The notes under the pieces were generated by a model, which had not been told where the DNA came from, did not search any database, and worked only from the letters and a program-made list of their open reading frames with translations. A stretch of DNA of 64,000 nt from Phaeosaccion multiseriatum. Taxonomy: Eukaryota > Ochrophyta, other classes. Both the position numbers and the translations under genes were made by a program. The stretch is from assembly GCA_965112735.1 (NCBI GenBank), contig OZ218952.1, positions 5,704,001 through 5,768,000 on the forward strand, in the 5' to 3' direction. Shown here one piece after another: positions 26,006 to 38,351 of this stretch (within the stretch, counting starts at the first letter, position 1; every line of letters begins with the position of its first letter).

Positions 26006-26305
26006 TCATACATACAAACGGAGCGTCCCCCAAATGTCGACGATATTCCGTATTCCAACATGTGAACTCCACACACACACTGTGGAGTCTCTGTGGAGTC
26101 TCAAAGGTGGTTCACATGTTGGAATCCAGCTTTTTTGTAAACTGGCCCCTTCACACACACGCACACTTTTCAGTTTATTATTTTTTTGGAAGGCGACGTT
26201 CGACTTGGCGATGGTGCAGATGCTGATGCGCAGTCTCTCTGCGGTGTACCGTATGAGCTCCTCAGTAGCGAAGCCCCGATCGACAGTCAGGACCATGATC
26301 TCCAC
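26006..26305 (-). pseudogene. Possible DDE-transposase remnant
   Basis: A 99-codon minus-strand frame contains MVLTVDRGFATEELIRYTAE followed by RLRISICTIAKSNVAF. The pattern (T-x-D-R-G-F/Y, then a short helix, then a T-hydrophobic-K/R-x-N strand) resembles the second catalytic-aspartate region of several eukaryotic DDE transposases. No other catalytic motifs are seen. The frame also spans an inverted repeat at 26053-26126. Family assignment is weak. Confidence 0.3.
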
Positions 26306-27255
26306 CGCAGTCTCAAGGTCACTATTACGCCTGCCCTTTGATGCGACTCGGCTGAGAACGATGGATGGCTGGCTGGGAGAGAGGATGACAAGAACGACGG
26401 CGCAGGAAGGACCACCTGGCAGTGAAGTGTGGGGGAGGGGGGCTTTGGGATGCTGGTCTCAAATCATCTTACAGAGAGGGCGGAAATGCAGCGAAGCAGA
26501 TCTGTACGTACGGGGGGGGAAGCGAGAAAAGTAGAGGCCACTCGCTCCAGCCAGCCAGCGCAGAGCCGAGAGGGGGGTGCGTGGGACGGAGCGAGGGCCG
26601 AGCGAGGAGGGTATCTGCCGGCAGGGTGGGGTAGTCTTTGAGGGACGAGGCGGGGAGGGCCTTCACTGAAGCAGCTCGTGGCTCAGCCAGGGTCGCCGAC
26701 TTGTTGCTTGTTCTGAACAGCCCAGAGCGGCCGACCCCGACCCGTCGTGCTGCCCTCTTGCCCGACTCGCGCAGCTCGTTGCTTGTTCGGGACAGCCCAG
26801 AGCGACCCGTCGTGCTGCCCTCTTCGCTCGACTCGCGCGCTCGGACTCGGTCCCAGCCAAGAGAGGCGCCAGCGCTGGCTGGGGGCGGCCCGCTCGCACT
26901 TGCGGACTCTGCCTGTTCGCCTGTTCTAGCTTGAAGCAAGCCTTTCCTTCTTTTTCTTTTTTTGCGCCTATCCATTCGAGGCATTTTCGCAAGTGTTGTG
27001 ACGGGGGGGGTGTGGTTGTGACAATGAGCAAAGAGAGACGCGGTAGCTCGTAGCAAGCAGGGTGGGGGCTTTTCGACTTCAAGAAGCAAGGTCGAAAGAG
27101 GCCAAGAGGTTGGAATTTGAATTTCAGCTCGATTCTTAACTTCTTTCCCCTCCTCCTCTCCTTTCCCCCACTTACTCTCTGCCAGTATTGCTTCTGTGCC
27201 TCTTTATTAATGGCTAGTGGTGGACACTGTGGGAGGGGGGATTGAATGGAGTAAA
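26306..27255. other. Gene-poor region with an imperfect 60-bp direct repeat
   Basis: Segments near 26706-26772 and 26783-26842 repeat the same content (GCTTGTTC..CAGCCCAGAGCG and CCCGTCGTGCTGCCCTCTT). No coding frame here is convincing. The final few hundred bases probably hold the Doa10 promoter; no TATA box is obvious. Confidence 0.4.
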
Positions 27256-30200
27256 ATGGAGTTCGAGGGGAGCCTCGACAAGCAGAGCCTCAAGAGCTTG
27301 GTGAGAAGCGTTAGCGGCCATTTTACGCAACCGAGGGTTGGTGGCACAGATGATGGGGCGTGTAGCAAGCCCGCGGAGTCGGCGGAAGAGGCCTTGGAGT
27401 GCAGGGTGTGCAGAGGGGAGCCGGAGCCGGGGAGACGGTAAGAAAGGAGTCTGGGACGTGAGGCTTCCATTCCCCCTGAAGGGTCTGAACAATGCCTGCC
27501 CTGGTGTGCTTGGGCCTCCCCTTTTCCCACTCAGGTTGTACGCGCCCTGTCTGTGCAGCGGAAGCATCATGTACACGCACGAGGACTGCCTGCAGAGATG
27601 GCTGGAGCACAGCGGGAAGGACGGCTGCGAGCTCTGCGGCTCTCGATTTAGGTACGCCAGATAGGGTCGTCTGCCTCTTTTTTTCTATTTGAGGGGCTTC
27701 ACCTGCTTCTTCTCCGCCCTCCTCTGCTGGCAGGTTCACTCCATTGTACGCACCAGACACCCCGCACACGCTTCCGGTCTGGCAGATGCTGTGTACCTGT
27801 GGGTACAAGGCCTTGTTCGAGCTGATTCCCTTCTTGCTCCGAGTCGTCTTTGCCGCGGTGGTGTGGCTTGTGGCGGTGCCTCTCACCACCAGTTGGCTCT
27901 ATCGAATATGGGTGAGCAGCGGTAACAGAACGCTAGAGACTGGGCAACGTGTGTGGTGTTACTACTGCTCTCCCTGCTGCTGCTACTACTACGACTGCTG
28001 CTGGCTGATCTTCAGCTCCCCAAACATTTGCATATGTGAATTAATTCTCCCCCTCCCCGTGAGCTCCTTTCTGACCTCCAGTCACCGTGCCCATTGCTCA
28101 ATTACGCCCGCCCCACCGCCTCCACCCCCACCACCAACAGATTCACAGGAGTAGAAAGCTGCTTCCCGAGTTGTTTGTGCAGCGCCTCACCTTCGCGTGT
28201 GCGTGGAGCGACTGCATCTCCGGCCTCATCATCGCAGCGGCCATCATCCTCTCTTTCCTCAGCCTCATGACCTTTGCTGACTTCTTGGCAGAACAGATCC
28301 TGCGTGACGACTGGGATGATCCCGAGAGGGCGCAGCGTGTCCCTCTGCCCCCGCGTCAAGGGCAGGAGGTCGGGCCGGAGGTGGGACAGGGGCTCGGGCA
28401 GGCGGGGGGTCTCCAAGTTGGGGTGGATAGGGAAGCGGGACACGCGCCACGAGAACAAGCAGAGAGAGGCGTCGTAGAGGCGGGAGTGCGGGCGGCTGCC
28501 AGGGATGGGCCAGCGGCAGTAGCAGCCCCAAGAGGAGGAGGAGGAGGAGGGGGGGGGGCAGGAGCGGGGGAGGAGGGGGGGGGGGGCGGCGAAGGTGCTG
28601 TGCATGGACAGGATGAAGGTGCGAATGCGAACGCAGAGGTACCGGCAGGACCGGTCGAAGGAGGATGCATAGGAGGAGGGGAGGGCGGGGAAGGGCGTAC
28701 TGCGGAGGAGGGCTGCCGCACGTGCTCCCTGTCCCTATCCCGAGTGAGTAGCGGCGCTGACTGGGTGGTGGGGGCGGGGGCGAGTCTCTCGGGGCGAGAG
28801 TTGTCATGCTCATCGGACGAGGGAATCCTCTCTAGCGACGGTGTCATAGATACCATGATGGCGTTGGACAGTTTTGATGATGGTGATGGGAGTGGTGAGC
28901 AGGCGGGCGGGCGTTCAGCAGGGGAGGGGAGGGAGGGGAGGGAGGGCAGGGAGGCAGCCGCAGCGCTACTTGTTCCTTTGCAGGAGGCTGGGGAGCAGGC
29001 GCATCTGTCTGTGCGGGTGAGTTCTGTGGACAGAGGAAGGCTTCGCGCCATGGCCGCTTCGACAACCTCACTGAGAGACTCAGAGACAGACACAGAGACA
29101 GACACAGAGAGAGAGGCAGAGACAGAGACGGGCCTCCAGGGGAAGGGCAAGAATCGGAGGGGCGGGGGGATGCTCTTGGAAGATGGAAGCCGCGGACCCT
29201 GTGCTCAAGGGTATGATGATGATGATAATGATGATGATGATGAGAATTACGAGGTTGGTGGTGGCGCCAGTGAGTACACGGGAATGGGCATGGCTGAGAG
29301 GAGGGAGGATGGCGGCAGTGCCCATGGGGGGGACAATCGAGCAGCTCAAGAGGGGGGGGCTGCAGAGGGAGAGGGAGAGGAGCGTGCGCAACAGGGCGGC
29401 GCGGAAGTGCTCCCTGCGGAGGAAGAGCTGGGACAGGGTGCAGGGGCAGGGGCCGCTGTTGTCGACAATGTCGAGCATGTCGATGTGGATGTCGATCTGG
29501 ACATGGATGTCGACGTGCACGTGGCTGTGGACGAGCTGTTGGGCCTGAGAGGACCGCTACACATGCTCATCAGGAACGTGCTGTGGTTCCTCGCTTTCAA
29601 CGCTGCGTACTTGGGCATCTTCGCCTTTGTCCCCTTCTCCATTGGCTCTAGCGTGGTGGCTGTGGTGAGCAAGTACCTGAATGCGAGGGGACTGAAGCTC
29701 GGCTTTGCGACTCTGGGGGGCTTCAGAGTCTTCGCGGCCCTGCTCAGCCCGCTCCGCCATGCCGCCCATAAGCTCGTGGAGGTGAGTGAGATAACAAGAT
29801 AGACACAGGCTTTTTAAGGGGGCAGAGCGGGGACAGAGAGCGGCAGTGGGCTTCACAGCGAGCGTATGCTGCTGCTGTCTTTAGTCAGCCCAACCCCACC
29901 CCACCTTTATGCGCCCCACACAATCTTCACAGGAGTCGGAGAAGGAGGACCACACGCTGCAGCTGCCCGACGTGGGCACCATCTGCCTGGGCTACCTGGT
30001 GATGAGCGGCATGGTCTTCTCATGGAAAGCCATCATGAGGCGCCTGGCAGAGAGGGCTGCCATCCCCCTGCCAATGCTCAGGCACATGCGCAGAGGGCTG
30101 CATCTCATGGTGGCTGTGGCCAAGGTGGGCGTGTTGCTCAGCCTCAAGATGCTGCTACTGCCCCTCTTGCTGGGCGTGGGGCTGGACCTCGCCACTCTGG

Positions 30201-33200
30201 ATCTGTTCGAGGCCTCTGTGGACGACCGAGTTGTCTTCCTGGCCAACAACCTGGTGGGCAGCCTGCTGCTGCATTGGGTGCTGGGCATTACCTTCATGCT
30301 CTTTGTCACTGTGAGCGTGCTGCAGCTGAGGGAGGTGCTCCACCCCGACGTGCTCGGGTCGGTGATTCGCCCGCAAGAGCCCCACCCAGACTTGCTTGGC
30401 TCGCTGCTGCAGGTCAGTCAGTCAGTCAGTCAGTCAGTCAGTCAGTCAGTCACAGTCTTTTAGTCTGTCAGTCTGTCACTCAGTCAGAGACTTGACGTGA
30501 GATGAGAAGGAGGATGTTGTCGGTGCTGTTCGTTGCCCAGCAGGAGGGTGGATCTCTTGCACGCTACCCACAGTCCCCATTGCTTGCCTTGCTTGCCTTG
30601 TCTGCGCCTGACTTTATAGCCTGACTTTATAGCCTGACTTTATAGCCTGACTTTATAGCCTGACTTTTAGCCTGACTTTATAGCCTGACTTTATAGCCTG
30701 ACTTTATAGCCTGACTTTATAGCCTGACTTTATAGCCTGACTTTATAGCCTGACTTTATAGCCTGACTTTATAGCCTGACTTTATAGCCTGACTTTTAGC
30801 CAGACTTTATAGCCTGACTTTATAGCCTGACTTTATAGCCTGACTTTATAGCCTGACTTTATAGCCTGACTTTATAGCCTGACTTTATAGCCTGACTTTA
30901 TAGCCTGACTTTATAGCCTGACTTTATAGCCTGACTCCTCGCGTGCCTTGCCTCCTCGTGACCTTCAGGAGAGCGGCCGCACCCACGCGCGACGCCTCGT
31001 CGTGTCGCTGGCAATCTACGTCGCGCTGATGACACTCCTCGTGTGGGGGCCAGCGAAGATTGCGCTTGCCGTGCTGCCTGCGTCACTCCTTCCCGTGCAG
31101 ACCCCGCTCGTGTACGTTGTGCCGCAGCTTCAAGTGCCTCTCGAGCTCGTCGCCTTCCATCTGGGCATGCTCGCCTTCCTCGAGCGTTTCAAGAACAAGA
31201 TTGGTGCGTGGGGCTGGACCCCTCCTACTCCTCCCTTTTCCTCGTCCTCCTCCTCTCTCCTCCTCACTCTTCCTCCTCCCTCTTCCTCCTCCCCCCCCTC
31301 CCTCCTCCTGTCCTTCTGCTTCCCCTCTCACTTCGTCACCCTTCCCCTCCTTCTCCATCTGTGACCCCCCTCCCCCCCGCCCCGCAGGAGAGGTCCAACA
31401 CGCGTGGTTGGTCTTTGTGTGCGCTCGCCTGGGCCTTACGCGCTTCTTGCTGCCGCTACCCGTCATAGCCCGACGACCCGAGGGGCAGGCGAGTGAAGCG
31501 AGTGGAGTGGGTGGGTCCGGTGGGTCGGTAGAGCAGCAGCCGGGCGACGACGAAGAACGACATGTAAGTGCACGCAAAGCCCCGGCCAGCCACAAAGGGC
31601 CTAGCGTAGCCATACCACCCGACAGCGAAGAGGTCCCACAGCTATTCTCTCTTGGGGGAGTTGGGGGTCGGCTTGGGGCCGGTCCAGAGAGTGTCTTGCG
31701 ACTGAGCTTGGTCTGTAGAATCGTATCCTCATAGCTTCATGTGCATTTCGTCTACTCCATACTTCACGTGCTTATTCGATCAGTGAGTGGAAATGGCTTT
31801 GTATTTGTGCTTACTTGGGCCGCGTCTTCCACCCTGCCCCCTCCCCGATCCTCTTTGTCTCCCTCCCCCCCTCCTTCTCATCCCTCTCCCCCCCTCCCCC
31901 CCCCCCACGTGCAAAGATTGTTCTGGGACCGCCTCTGCGCCGTCCACCCCTGGGGTGGGACGACCCTGCCGGGGCGGGGCAGCCGCGATGGGCCTGGGGC
32001 AAGGAGGCCCCCTCGCCCTTGCAGAAGAGCCTCGCACCCAGAAAGAGACCCAAAAGGGTGTGTGTGTGTGGGGGGGGGGGGGGGTGGTGGATGGGTGGGT
32101 TGATGTTGGTGGAAGGGTGGTAGGTGTGGGTGGGTGGGTCGGGGGGGTCGTGACTGGTCAAGCCAGACTCACAATGCAGCCTGTGAAGCCAGCGAGACTA
32201 TCGGCTCCGGCGTAATGGTGTATCCATACCTTCCCTCCCTCCCTCCCCCCTCCCGCCCTCACTCCTTCCTTCCCTCCCTCCTTCTCTCCTGTGGCAGGGC
32301 GTGCTGGTGCCGGTGTCCGTTCTTCTGGTGCTGGCGTGGGCCACCATTCTAACTACTTGCCTCATCATTTGCCTCACCCCGATGGCGCTCGGGCGGCAAA
32401 CCCTCCGCCTGATGCACATCCCCCCCCGCTGGTGCCACGACCCCTTGGCCTTCGCTGTTGGAGCCTTCCTCTGCCGCTGTGGCGTCTCAGCCCTCGACAT
32501 CCTCTTCCACGCCGCATGCCTCCTGCTCCGGTCCGGTGTAAGGATTTGGCCCTGGTCCCGTCATGCACACGCACACGCACACGCACACGCACACGCACAC
32601 GCACGCGCACACGCACAGGCTCCTCCGCTCCGAGCCGTAGTGGTGGGGGTCTCCTTCCTGGTGCTGTGGTTCGGGCTGTGCCCTTGCCTTGTAGGGCTGC
32701 TCGTAGAGGCGCAGTGGGTGCTGCAGGCAGAGGAGTGGAGGAGAGACGGGTGGGGGGCGCTGCACTTGCTGAGGGAGCTGCTGCTGGGCTCCGTGTTGCT
32801 TCACACATGGGCCTATCTGTGCCTCGTCGGAGTGATTGACTCGCTGTGCTCGGCGGGTAGAGGTGAGTGAGAGCGCGCGCACGTATGGGCCGCGGCGGTA
32901 TCAAGCGTATCCGTCCGTGTATTCACGTTGGCACGAACAAGAGAGGGTGGCGCGGGCCGGACGACACGGCCGGGCTCTCCTCTTGCCCTCCTGAAATGTC
33001 TTTCCCTTTGTTGCGAACGCCCCACCACCCACCACCCACGGCCCTTGCTGCTCCGCCCACTGCCTGCCCCACCCCTTCCCTTCCCTCCCCTCCCCTCCTA
33101 CCGCCTCTCCGCTACAGCCGGGCGCCCCTCCCACCCAGCCCAGCCCCCTTCCACACTGTGGCAGGACCGTGTGAAGCGAGTGCTCACCGTGGTCAAAGCC

Positions 33201-34067
33201 GCTTGTGTCGAGGGCGAGTGGGAGCAAGTCACCTACCGAGCATTGCTGGGCGACTTTGCCGGTTGTGTGGCAAGGAGACTGCTCTTCCTGCTGCTGGGTC
33301 CCCTTGTGAGTGTGGCGATATTCCGCTGTACCATCGCCAGCGAGGCCACTCTCAAGGCCATGCTCAACCTCAATCTCACACTGCGGTATTCCGAGAGCAG
33401 GTGTGTGCGGGTGCGTGGGTTCGTGGGTGGGTACGTGCGCGGGGTCCGTGCTGTGGTGCACGGAAGCTCTCGAACAGCACCTGTAACTGTCGACGGTAAC
33501 TGTCAGCTGTGGATAGATGGGTAACTAACTTGACTCATGTTTTCTTCGCTTACTCTTGGCTCCGTTAAGCAGGCCCATCTCTGACAGCGTGGACCCGGGG
33601 CGGGAAGGAGAGGAGGAGATGTCGGAGGCGGTGCTGCAGCTGCTGCTCTTCCGCTCCATGCAGACCGCCAACTTGGTCCTGCTCGCGGCAAGGCACATGA
33701 GCTACCCGGCAGTGGCCTGGCTAAGGAAGGTAATCAATTGTATACGCGGGGTGGGGGGGGGGGGGGCACTCCTTCTGGCCTTGCTTGCCTTGCCTACGTA
33801 CTTGCCGTACATACATCTAACCCTATTCCATCTCCCTCCGCCGCCTTCTCATCTCTCCTCCTCCTCATCATCATCGTCGTGATTCTCCTCCTCCTCCTTC
33901 CACAGCTGCACGACAGCGTTCGAGACGACTTGTACCTAAGGGGCCTCAGGCTGCAGAACCATCCCAGCGCGGAGCCCAGGATGCACGCACATGCCGCCGT
34001 GGAGTCCTCCTCCCCTTCCTCCTCCTCGGTGCCCTCTGCCCAGCGAGAGTCGGGGGGGGACTCCTAG
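27256..34067 (+). CDS. Doa10/MARCHF6-type RING-CH ubiquitin ligase of the ER membrane
   Basis: Thirteen exons: 27256-27437, 27535-27651, 27734-27911, 28141-29781, 29933-30412, 30969-31203, 31388-31563, 31917-32057, 32298-32537, 32619-32862, 33139-33400, 33573-33729, 33906-34067. They give about 1,404 residues. The N-terminal RING-CH finger has all eight ligands (C49, C52, C66, C68, H76, C79, C92, C95). Many hydrophobic segments follow, including IIAAAIILSFLSLMTFADFL and VLWFLAFNAAYLGIFAF. LLGLRGPLHMLIRN and the tail HDSVRDDLYLRGLRL are Doa10-like. Members degrade misfolded ER membrane and cytosolic proteins (ERAD-C). Residues about 210-625 form a low-complexity, partly acidic loop. The intron at 30413-30968 carries a 13-bp minisatellite. 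The exon 11 start (33139) was chosen by phase; an acceptor at 33164 has better context but does not fit. Intron 32538-32618 is inferred from its GTAAGG donor. Confidence 0.92.
30609..30935. repeat. 13-bp intronic minisatellite (TTTATAGCCTGAC)n
   Basis: About 25 near-identical tandem copies of TTTATAGCCTGAC occupy most of the intron at 30413-30968 of the Doa10 gene. Two copies lack two bases and one has CCAGAC. High identity suggests recent expansion. Confidence 0.95.
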
Positions 34068-34282
34068 CGGGCGGGCGGGAGAGAGAGAGAGAGAGAGAGA
34101 GAGACGAGTGTGTCGCCTTGTTGCTTGGATAGGACAGGGAGGAGCTCTCACCCTCTCGCGCAATATTGTCGGTGAGCGAAGTCTGCTGTAAATAAAAAAG
34201 ACTATTATAAAGAGTGTGCAAAGAGAGTGTTGTTGCCTTGCTTCCCTACATGTACTTGCACTCGTTCCCTCCCCTCCCCTCC
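34068..34282. other. Convergent 3' ends of Doa10-like and MYG1 genes
   Basis: A (GA)n tract follows the Doa10 stop codon. AATAAA near 34190 is a plausible poly(A) signal for it. No gene is present. Confidence 0.5.
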
Positions 34283-36533
34283 CTACGCCTCCATCTCCTT
34301 CCTCTTGAGGCTGTCCCCCGCCAGGCTCTTTGAAGCCATCTCCAGCACCCCCTCCTTGGACTGATTACCCCCGATGAAGCCCGTCGCGTGAGCAAAGATG
34401 CAGCCGGGGATGCCCGTGAGCTTGCTGAGGTCTTCGTCTCGCACGCCCCTCCACTCCTCCTGCGGGGCGGAAGACAAGACAGAGAGAGAGAGAGAGAAAT
34501 AAGAGACAGCTGGGGAGAGAGAGCAGGAGAGACGGTGGGGGGGCTGAGGACAAGCTCGACGTGCGAACGGTCACCACACCACTGTCTTCCTCCTCTTCCT
34601 TCCTTTCTTTCGTCGAGCACCATCTCTGAGCCCCTCCGAAGAGCTCTCGCCAACCCAAAGCCACACCCTGGTGCACCTCCGGCCTCTCGAGAGGAAGAGG
34701 GAGAGGGACGGAGTACGGAGGAGGGAGCAAGGGGCCTATCCGCGTGTGCGCTTGTCACTCACTCACTCACCGGTAGGGGCAAACGCGACACGAAGGACGC
34801 CTCCGCCTCGGGCACGGCCTGAATACGCCACGAGCCGTTGCTGTCCTCGTAGAGAGTGTATTTGATGGTGCCCGTGAGCCCGCCCTCCTTCTCGAGGTCG
34901 AAGAGGTGAGATACCCAAGGGCAGTATGTCTCCAGCAGGAGCACCTTGGCGCAGCAGCAGAGGAGGGAGTTGGGGCGCTTAGATTGAGAGGACACCACTC
35001 ACAAAGCGTAACAGAAAGGCAGAAACACACCCGTAATGACAAGTGAGTGAGTTCGTTGCATCGCGCGGTCGTTCGTTCCTGCCTCGCTCCTTCCCTCCCT
35101 CCTCCACTCCCTTCCATTCCCTCTCTCCCCAGCCGACCCACCCACCCACCCTCCCTCCCTCCCTCGGCGTGAGATGTCGACTTACCTCTCCTGAGGGGTG
35201 CACCTCCATCCGCTTCTCCAACGCCTTCTCCACAATGGCTCTCGCCGGCCACCACCCCTCCACCAGCCCTCCGATGTACGCCGTCATCTCCCCCCCCGTG
35301 AGGGACATGGCCTGCTTGAATCGCTGGTTGGCGGCGTCGGGAGAGGACTCCTCGTTCCAGCGAGGGTTCAGGCTCTTGACCCTGGACGACAGCCCGGTGC
35401 TCACTTGGTAGTTCAGGGCTCCCTCCGCCACCTCCACGCCGTTGTCGATACCGTCCACGTGCTCGACGAAGTTCTACAGGGGTAGGCGAAGGGACGGCGA
35501 GAGTGAGCGAGCGAGTGAGTGAGTGAGTAACACAGCATGGGAAGGAGGGGCCTGCCTTCCTTCCTTCCGTTCGCGGGTGGGCACGCACACAACGTACTCT
35601 CTATGAGACCTCTGTACCAGAGGGGCCTTTCTTTCGGTCGCCCACTGGACACGTACACAAGTGTCTCGATCTACCTCCCTCTCTCTCTCTCTCTCTGCTA
35701 TCTCTACGGCCCCACCTTGTACACCTTCCCGTACAGCACGTTGTCAATGACGTCCTTGGGCACCTTGTCGCCCGCCAGGAGGTGCAGGATATCCCTCCCA
35801 AAGTGCTTGTACACCAGGCCTGCACTGGACAGCCGGGTTCTGAAGCCCTCTGCCTCTAGCGTGTCTTGGAACGACTTTTGGTGGTGGTCAAACCTGTGAA
35901 AGGGGGGAGGGGTTGGCTTTAGTGTTTCGGGAGCTCAGCGATAGAAAGAGTGAGAGAGGCAGACACTCCGAAGAGGTGAGCGGTGCACGTCCGCGCATGA
36001 GGAAAATGCAGCGTCTCTCCCACATACGACAGATACCTACCTATCTATCATTGCGTTAATAACTTACTGACCTATTCTTTGCGGCGTCGTAAGTGCCCCC
36101 CACATCCACAACGATGTCGCACTTGTCCAGCTCTGCGGGATCTCGGGTGCGCACGATGACCGCGTCCTGCAGGAGGCAAGGATAGGAAGACAGACGTGTG
36201 GGGTTCAGACGGCACCGCCCCGAAATTTTTGTGGTTAGGGTGCTCTCTTCTCACCTTCCACTCGGGTAAGAGCTTGAGCAAGGCGCAGGCCAGCGCCTCG
36301 TCACAATGGAAGGACCCGTTGTGCGTCCCTATCCGCTTCGCTGTCCCGTCACCCACTGTACTCTGCACCGTCCACTCCTCGGGCACCGTGATGTGGACGC
36401 CCATAACCATGGCTCTCCGAGCGCTGGAGCTGATGGAGCAAGTTCTTCTGAGTGGCGTGCCACAGAACGCGGACACTGAGCGGCTACCGACCAGACTTGC
36501 AACGAGGGAAAGCGTCCTAATCGGCAACTGCAT
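34283..36533 (-). CDS. MYG1: MYG1 family DHH-like exonuclease
   Basis: Six minus-strand exons (36255-36533, 36072-36166, 35716-35893, 35186-35473, 34771-34944, 34283-34459) encode 396 residues, close to the 340-380 usual for the family plus an N-terminal extension. Family motifs are [16 protein letters not shown] (71-86), [48 protein letters not shown] and a C-terminal [11 protein letters not shown]1 is a metal-dependent 3'-5' RNA exonuclease of mitochondria and nucleolus. The first 40 residues are rich in R, S and A and lack acids, consistent with a mitochondrial presequence. Start codons of MYG1 and eL13 are 121 bp apart and divergent. The exon 5 donor lies in a GTGA repeat. Confidence 0.94.
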
Positions 36534-36654
36534 CGAGTGGAGGACAAGAAGGAGCGAGGGGCGATCGATCACACCACTAAGGGAGTTGGTGATCCAAATC
36601 CAAATCCACAGTTGGCACGGGAGCTGCGGGGCTCCTCTTCACCTCCGTGCTGTA
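36534..36654. promoter_or_regulatory. Short divergent promoter, MYG1 / eL13
   Basis: Only 121 bp separate the two start codons, so both transcripts must start within it or overlap. No TATA box is visible. Confidence 0.45.
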
Positions 36655-38099
36655 ATGAAGCACAACAATGTGTTGCCCAATGGGCATTTCCACAAGAAGT
36701 GGCAAACCAGGGTCAAGACATGGTTCGCCCAGCCCATGCAGAAGAAGCAGCGGCGGCTGACTCGGCAGGCCAAGGCGGCGGCGATGGCTCCTCGCCCCAC
36801 CGAGAGGCTGCGCCCCGCGGTGCACTGCCCGACAATCAAGGTGAGTGGGCTGTGGACGCGCAAGAAGCCTCTCGAGTGTCTTGGGCCTACGCTCTGGAGC
36901 CGTCGACGGTCGGGGATGCCTTTTCGTCGACGGCTCTGGCTCTCCCACCCCCCCACGAGTTGCTTTTCCCTCCCACGCCAAGTCCAGTCTCCTTCCCTAC
37001 TCACTCATCCAACCCTTCTTCTTTCTTCCGCTATGACAGTACAACCGGAAGGTGAAGCTTGGTCGCGGCTTCACAGTGGGCGAGCTGAAGGTGGGGAAGT
37101 AAGGAAGGGAAGGGAAGGGGAAGGAGGACTGGCGGGGCGCGGGGCGTGCTTGATGCCTGCCGGCGCTCTGCAGGACAAGGCTGATTGGTGTCACACTGCG
37201 GGGCTCTGTCGAGTGGGAAGGCTTTGTCTTGACGGAGCTTTGGCGTCATTAGCGCGGCCCTGTGGGAAGGGAAGCTGATGCTACCCCTTGCTGGTCTCGC
37301 GTGCCTTTAAACTAACGTCCTCTGTCCCTCTCCCTCTCTCTCGCGTCCGCGCACACTCTCCCCACGTCTCCCCCTCTCTAGGGCGCCGGCATCAGCAAGA
37401 AGGTGGCGCAGACCATCGGTATTGCTGTGGACTATCGACGCACCAACAAGGCGGTGAGTAGTAGTAGTGGGCCCAGGGACGCTGGGGCGGGAAGGAGGCG
37501 GGGTGGGCGTGTGCGTGGTTTGGGTGGACAGCGACTGCAGCGAGACGGAGGCCATCGATTGGTGTCAGTGCGGGCCGAGACTGGCTGGCTGGTGGAGCTG
37601 CCGTGAGCGTGACAACAGCCTTGAGCATCAGTCGGACCCAGCACATGACCTCAGAGGAAGCCGCGGTAGCAGCGGCAGGGAGTGAGAGGAGCGCGCGTGG
37701 ACGGAGCAGCCTCCCTGCTTTGCTTGCGTTGCTCCTTGCTCACCGCTCCCACCACCACCCATCCACTGCCCTCTGCGCCACCCACCCCAGGTGGAGACTT
37801 TCAACACCAACGTGGAGCGTCTGAAGGAGTACAAGGCGAAGCTCATCATCTTCCCCAAGGGCTCTAACCAAAAACCAAAGGCCGGAGACTCCCCTGCCTC
37901 CGAGACGGGATCGGCCACACAGGTGGTGGGCCCCCTCATGCCCGTGGACAACAAGGTGCCCGAGGTGGCTCTGGTGGCCGTGACGGATGAGATGAAGGGT
38001 GTGAACGCTCGCTCCACCCTGCGCATGGAGCGCAACGAGCAGAAGTTGCGAGGCATCAGGATTCGCATGGCGGAGGACAAGAAGCGCGACGAGAAGTAA
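36655..38099 (+). CDS. RPL13: 60S ribosomal protein L13 (eL13)
   Basis: Four exons, 36655-36840, 37040-37090, 37382-37453 and 37791-38099, give 205 residues, the expected length. Family features are [20 protein letters not shown] near the start, [48 protein letters not shown] and [17 protein letters not shown]. eL13 lies on the solvent side of the 60S subunit. A long open frame continues upstream of the ATG (from 36196), but it overlaps the MYG1 coding exon antisense and has no ribosomal-protein similarity. AATAAA at 38216-38221 is a good poly(A) signal. Confidence 0.96.
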
Positions 38100-38165
38100 G
38101 AGGGTTGTTAAGAGAGCACCCGAGCCTTAGCAAGGGATTGAGCGTGGTGCTGAGTTCGGTATTTA

Positions 38166-38205
<40 letters not shown>

Positions 38206-38351
38206 AAACCAATCGAATAAAGTAATACACTAATACAGGGTACTGGCTTTGCTGGCCGGTGTCTTTGTCCCTACGAGGTTTGCACTTACACCGTTAGGGG
38301 GTTTGCGGTGTCACCCGTGTCCTTTATCTTAGGGGGTGTGCAGTGTCAGTG
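38100..38351. other. Convergent 3' region, eL13 / coiled-coil gene
   Basis: It contains a (CT)n tract at about 38168-38200, the AATAAA of eL13, and two imperfect copies of a GTGTCACCC-TGTCCTTT unit near 38309 and 38352. No gene is seen. Confidence 0.5.

Noticed and set aside
30609-30935. CRISPR-like array
   Set aside because: The 13-bp units are directly adjacent with no spacers and lie in an intron of a eukaryotic gene. This is a minisatellite.
36196-36654. Upstream extension of the eL13 frame
   Set aside because: It overlaps the first MYG1 exon antisense and has no ribosomal-protein similarity. eL13 proteins start at the equivalent of ATG 36655.
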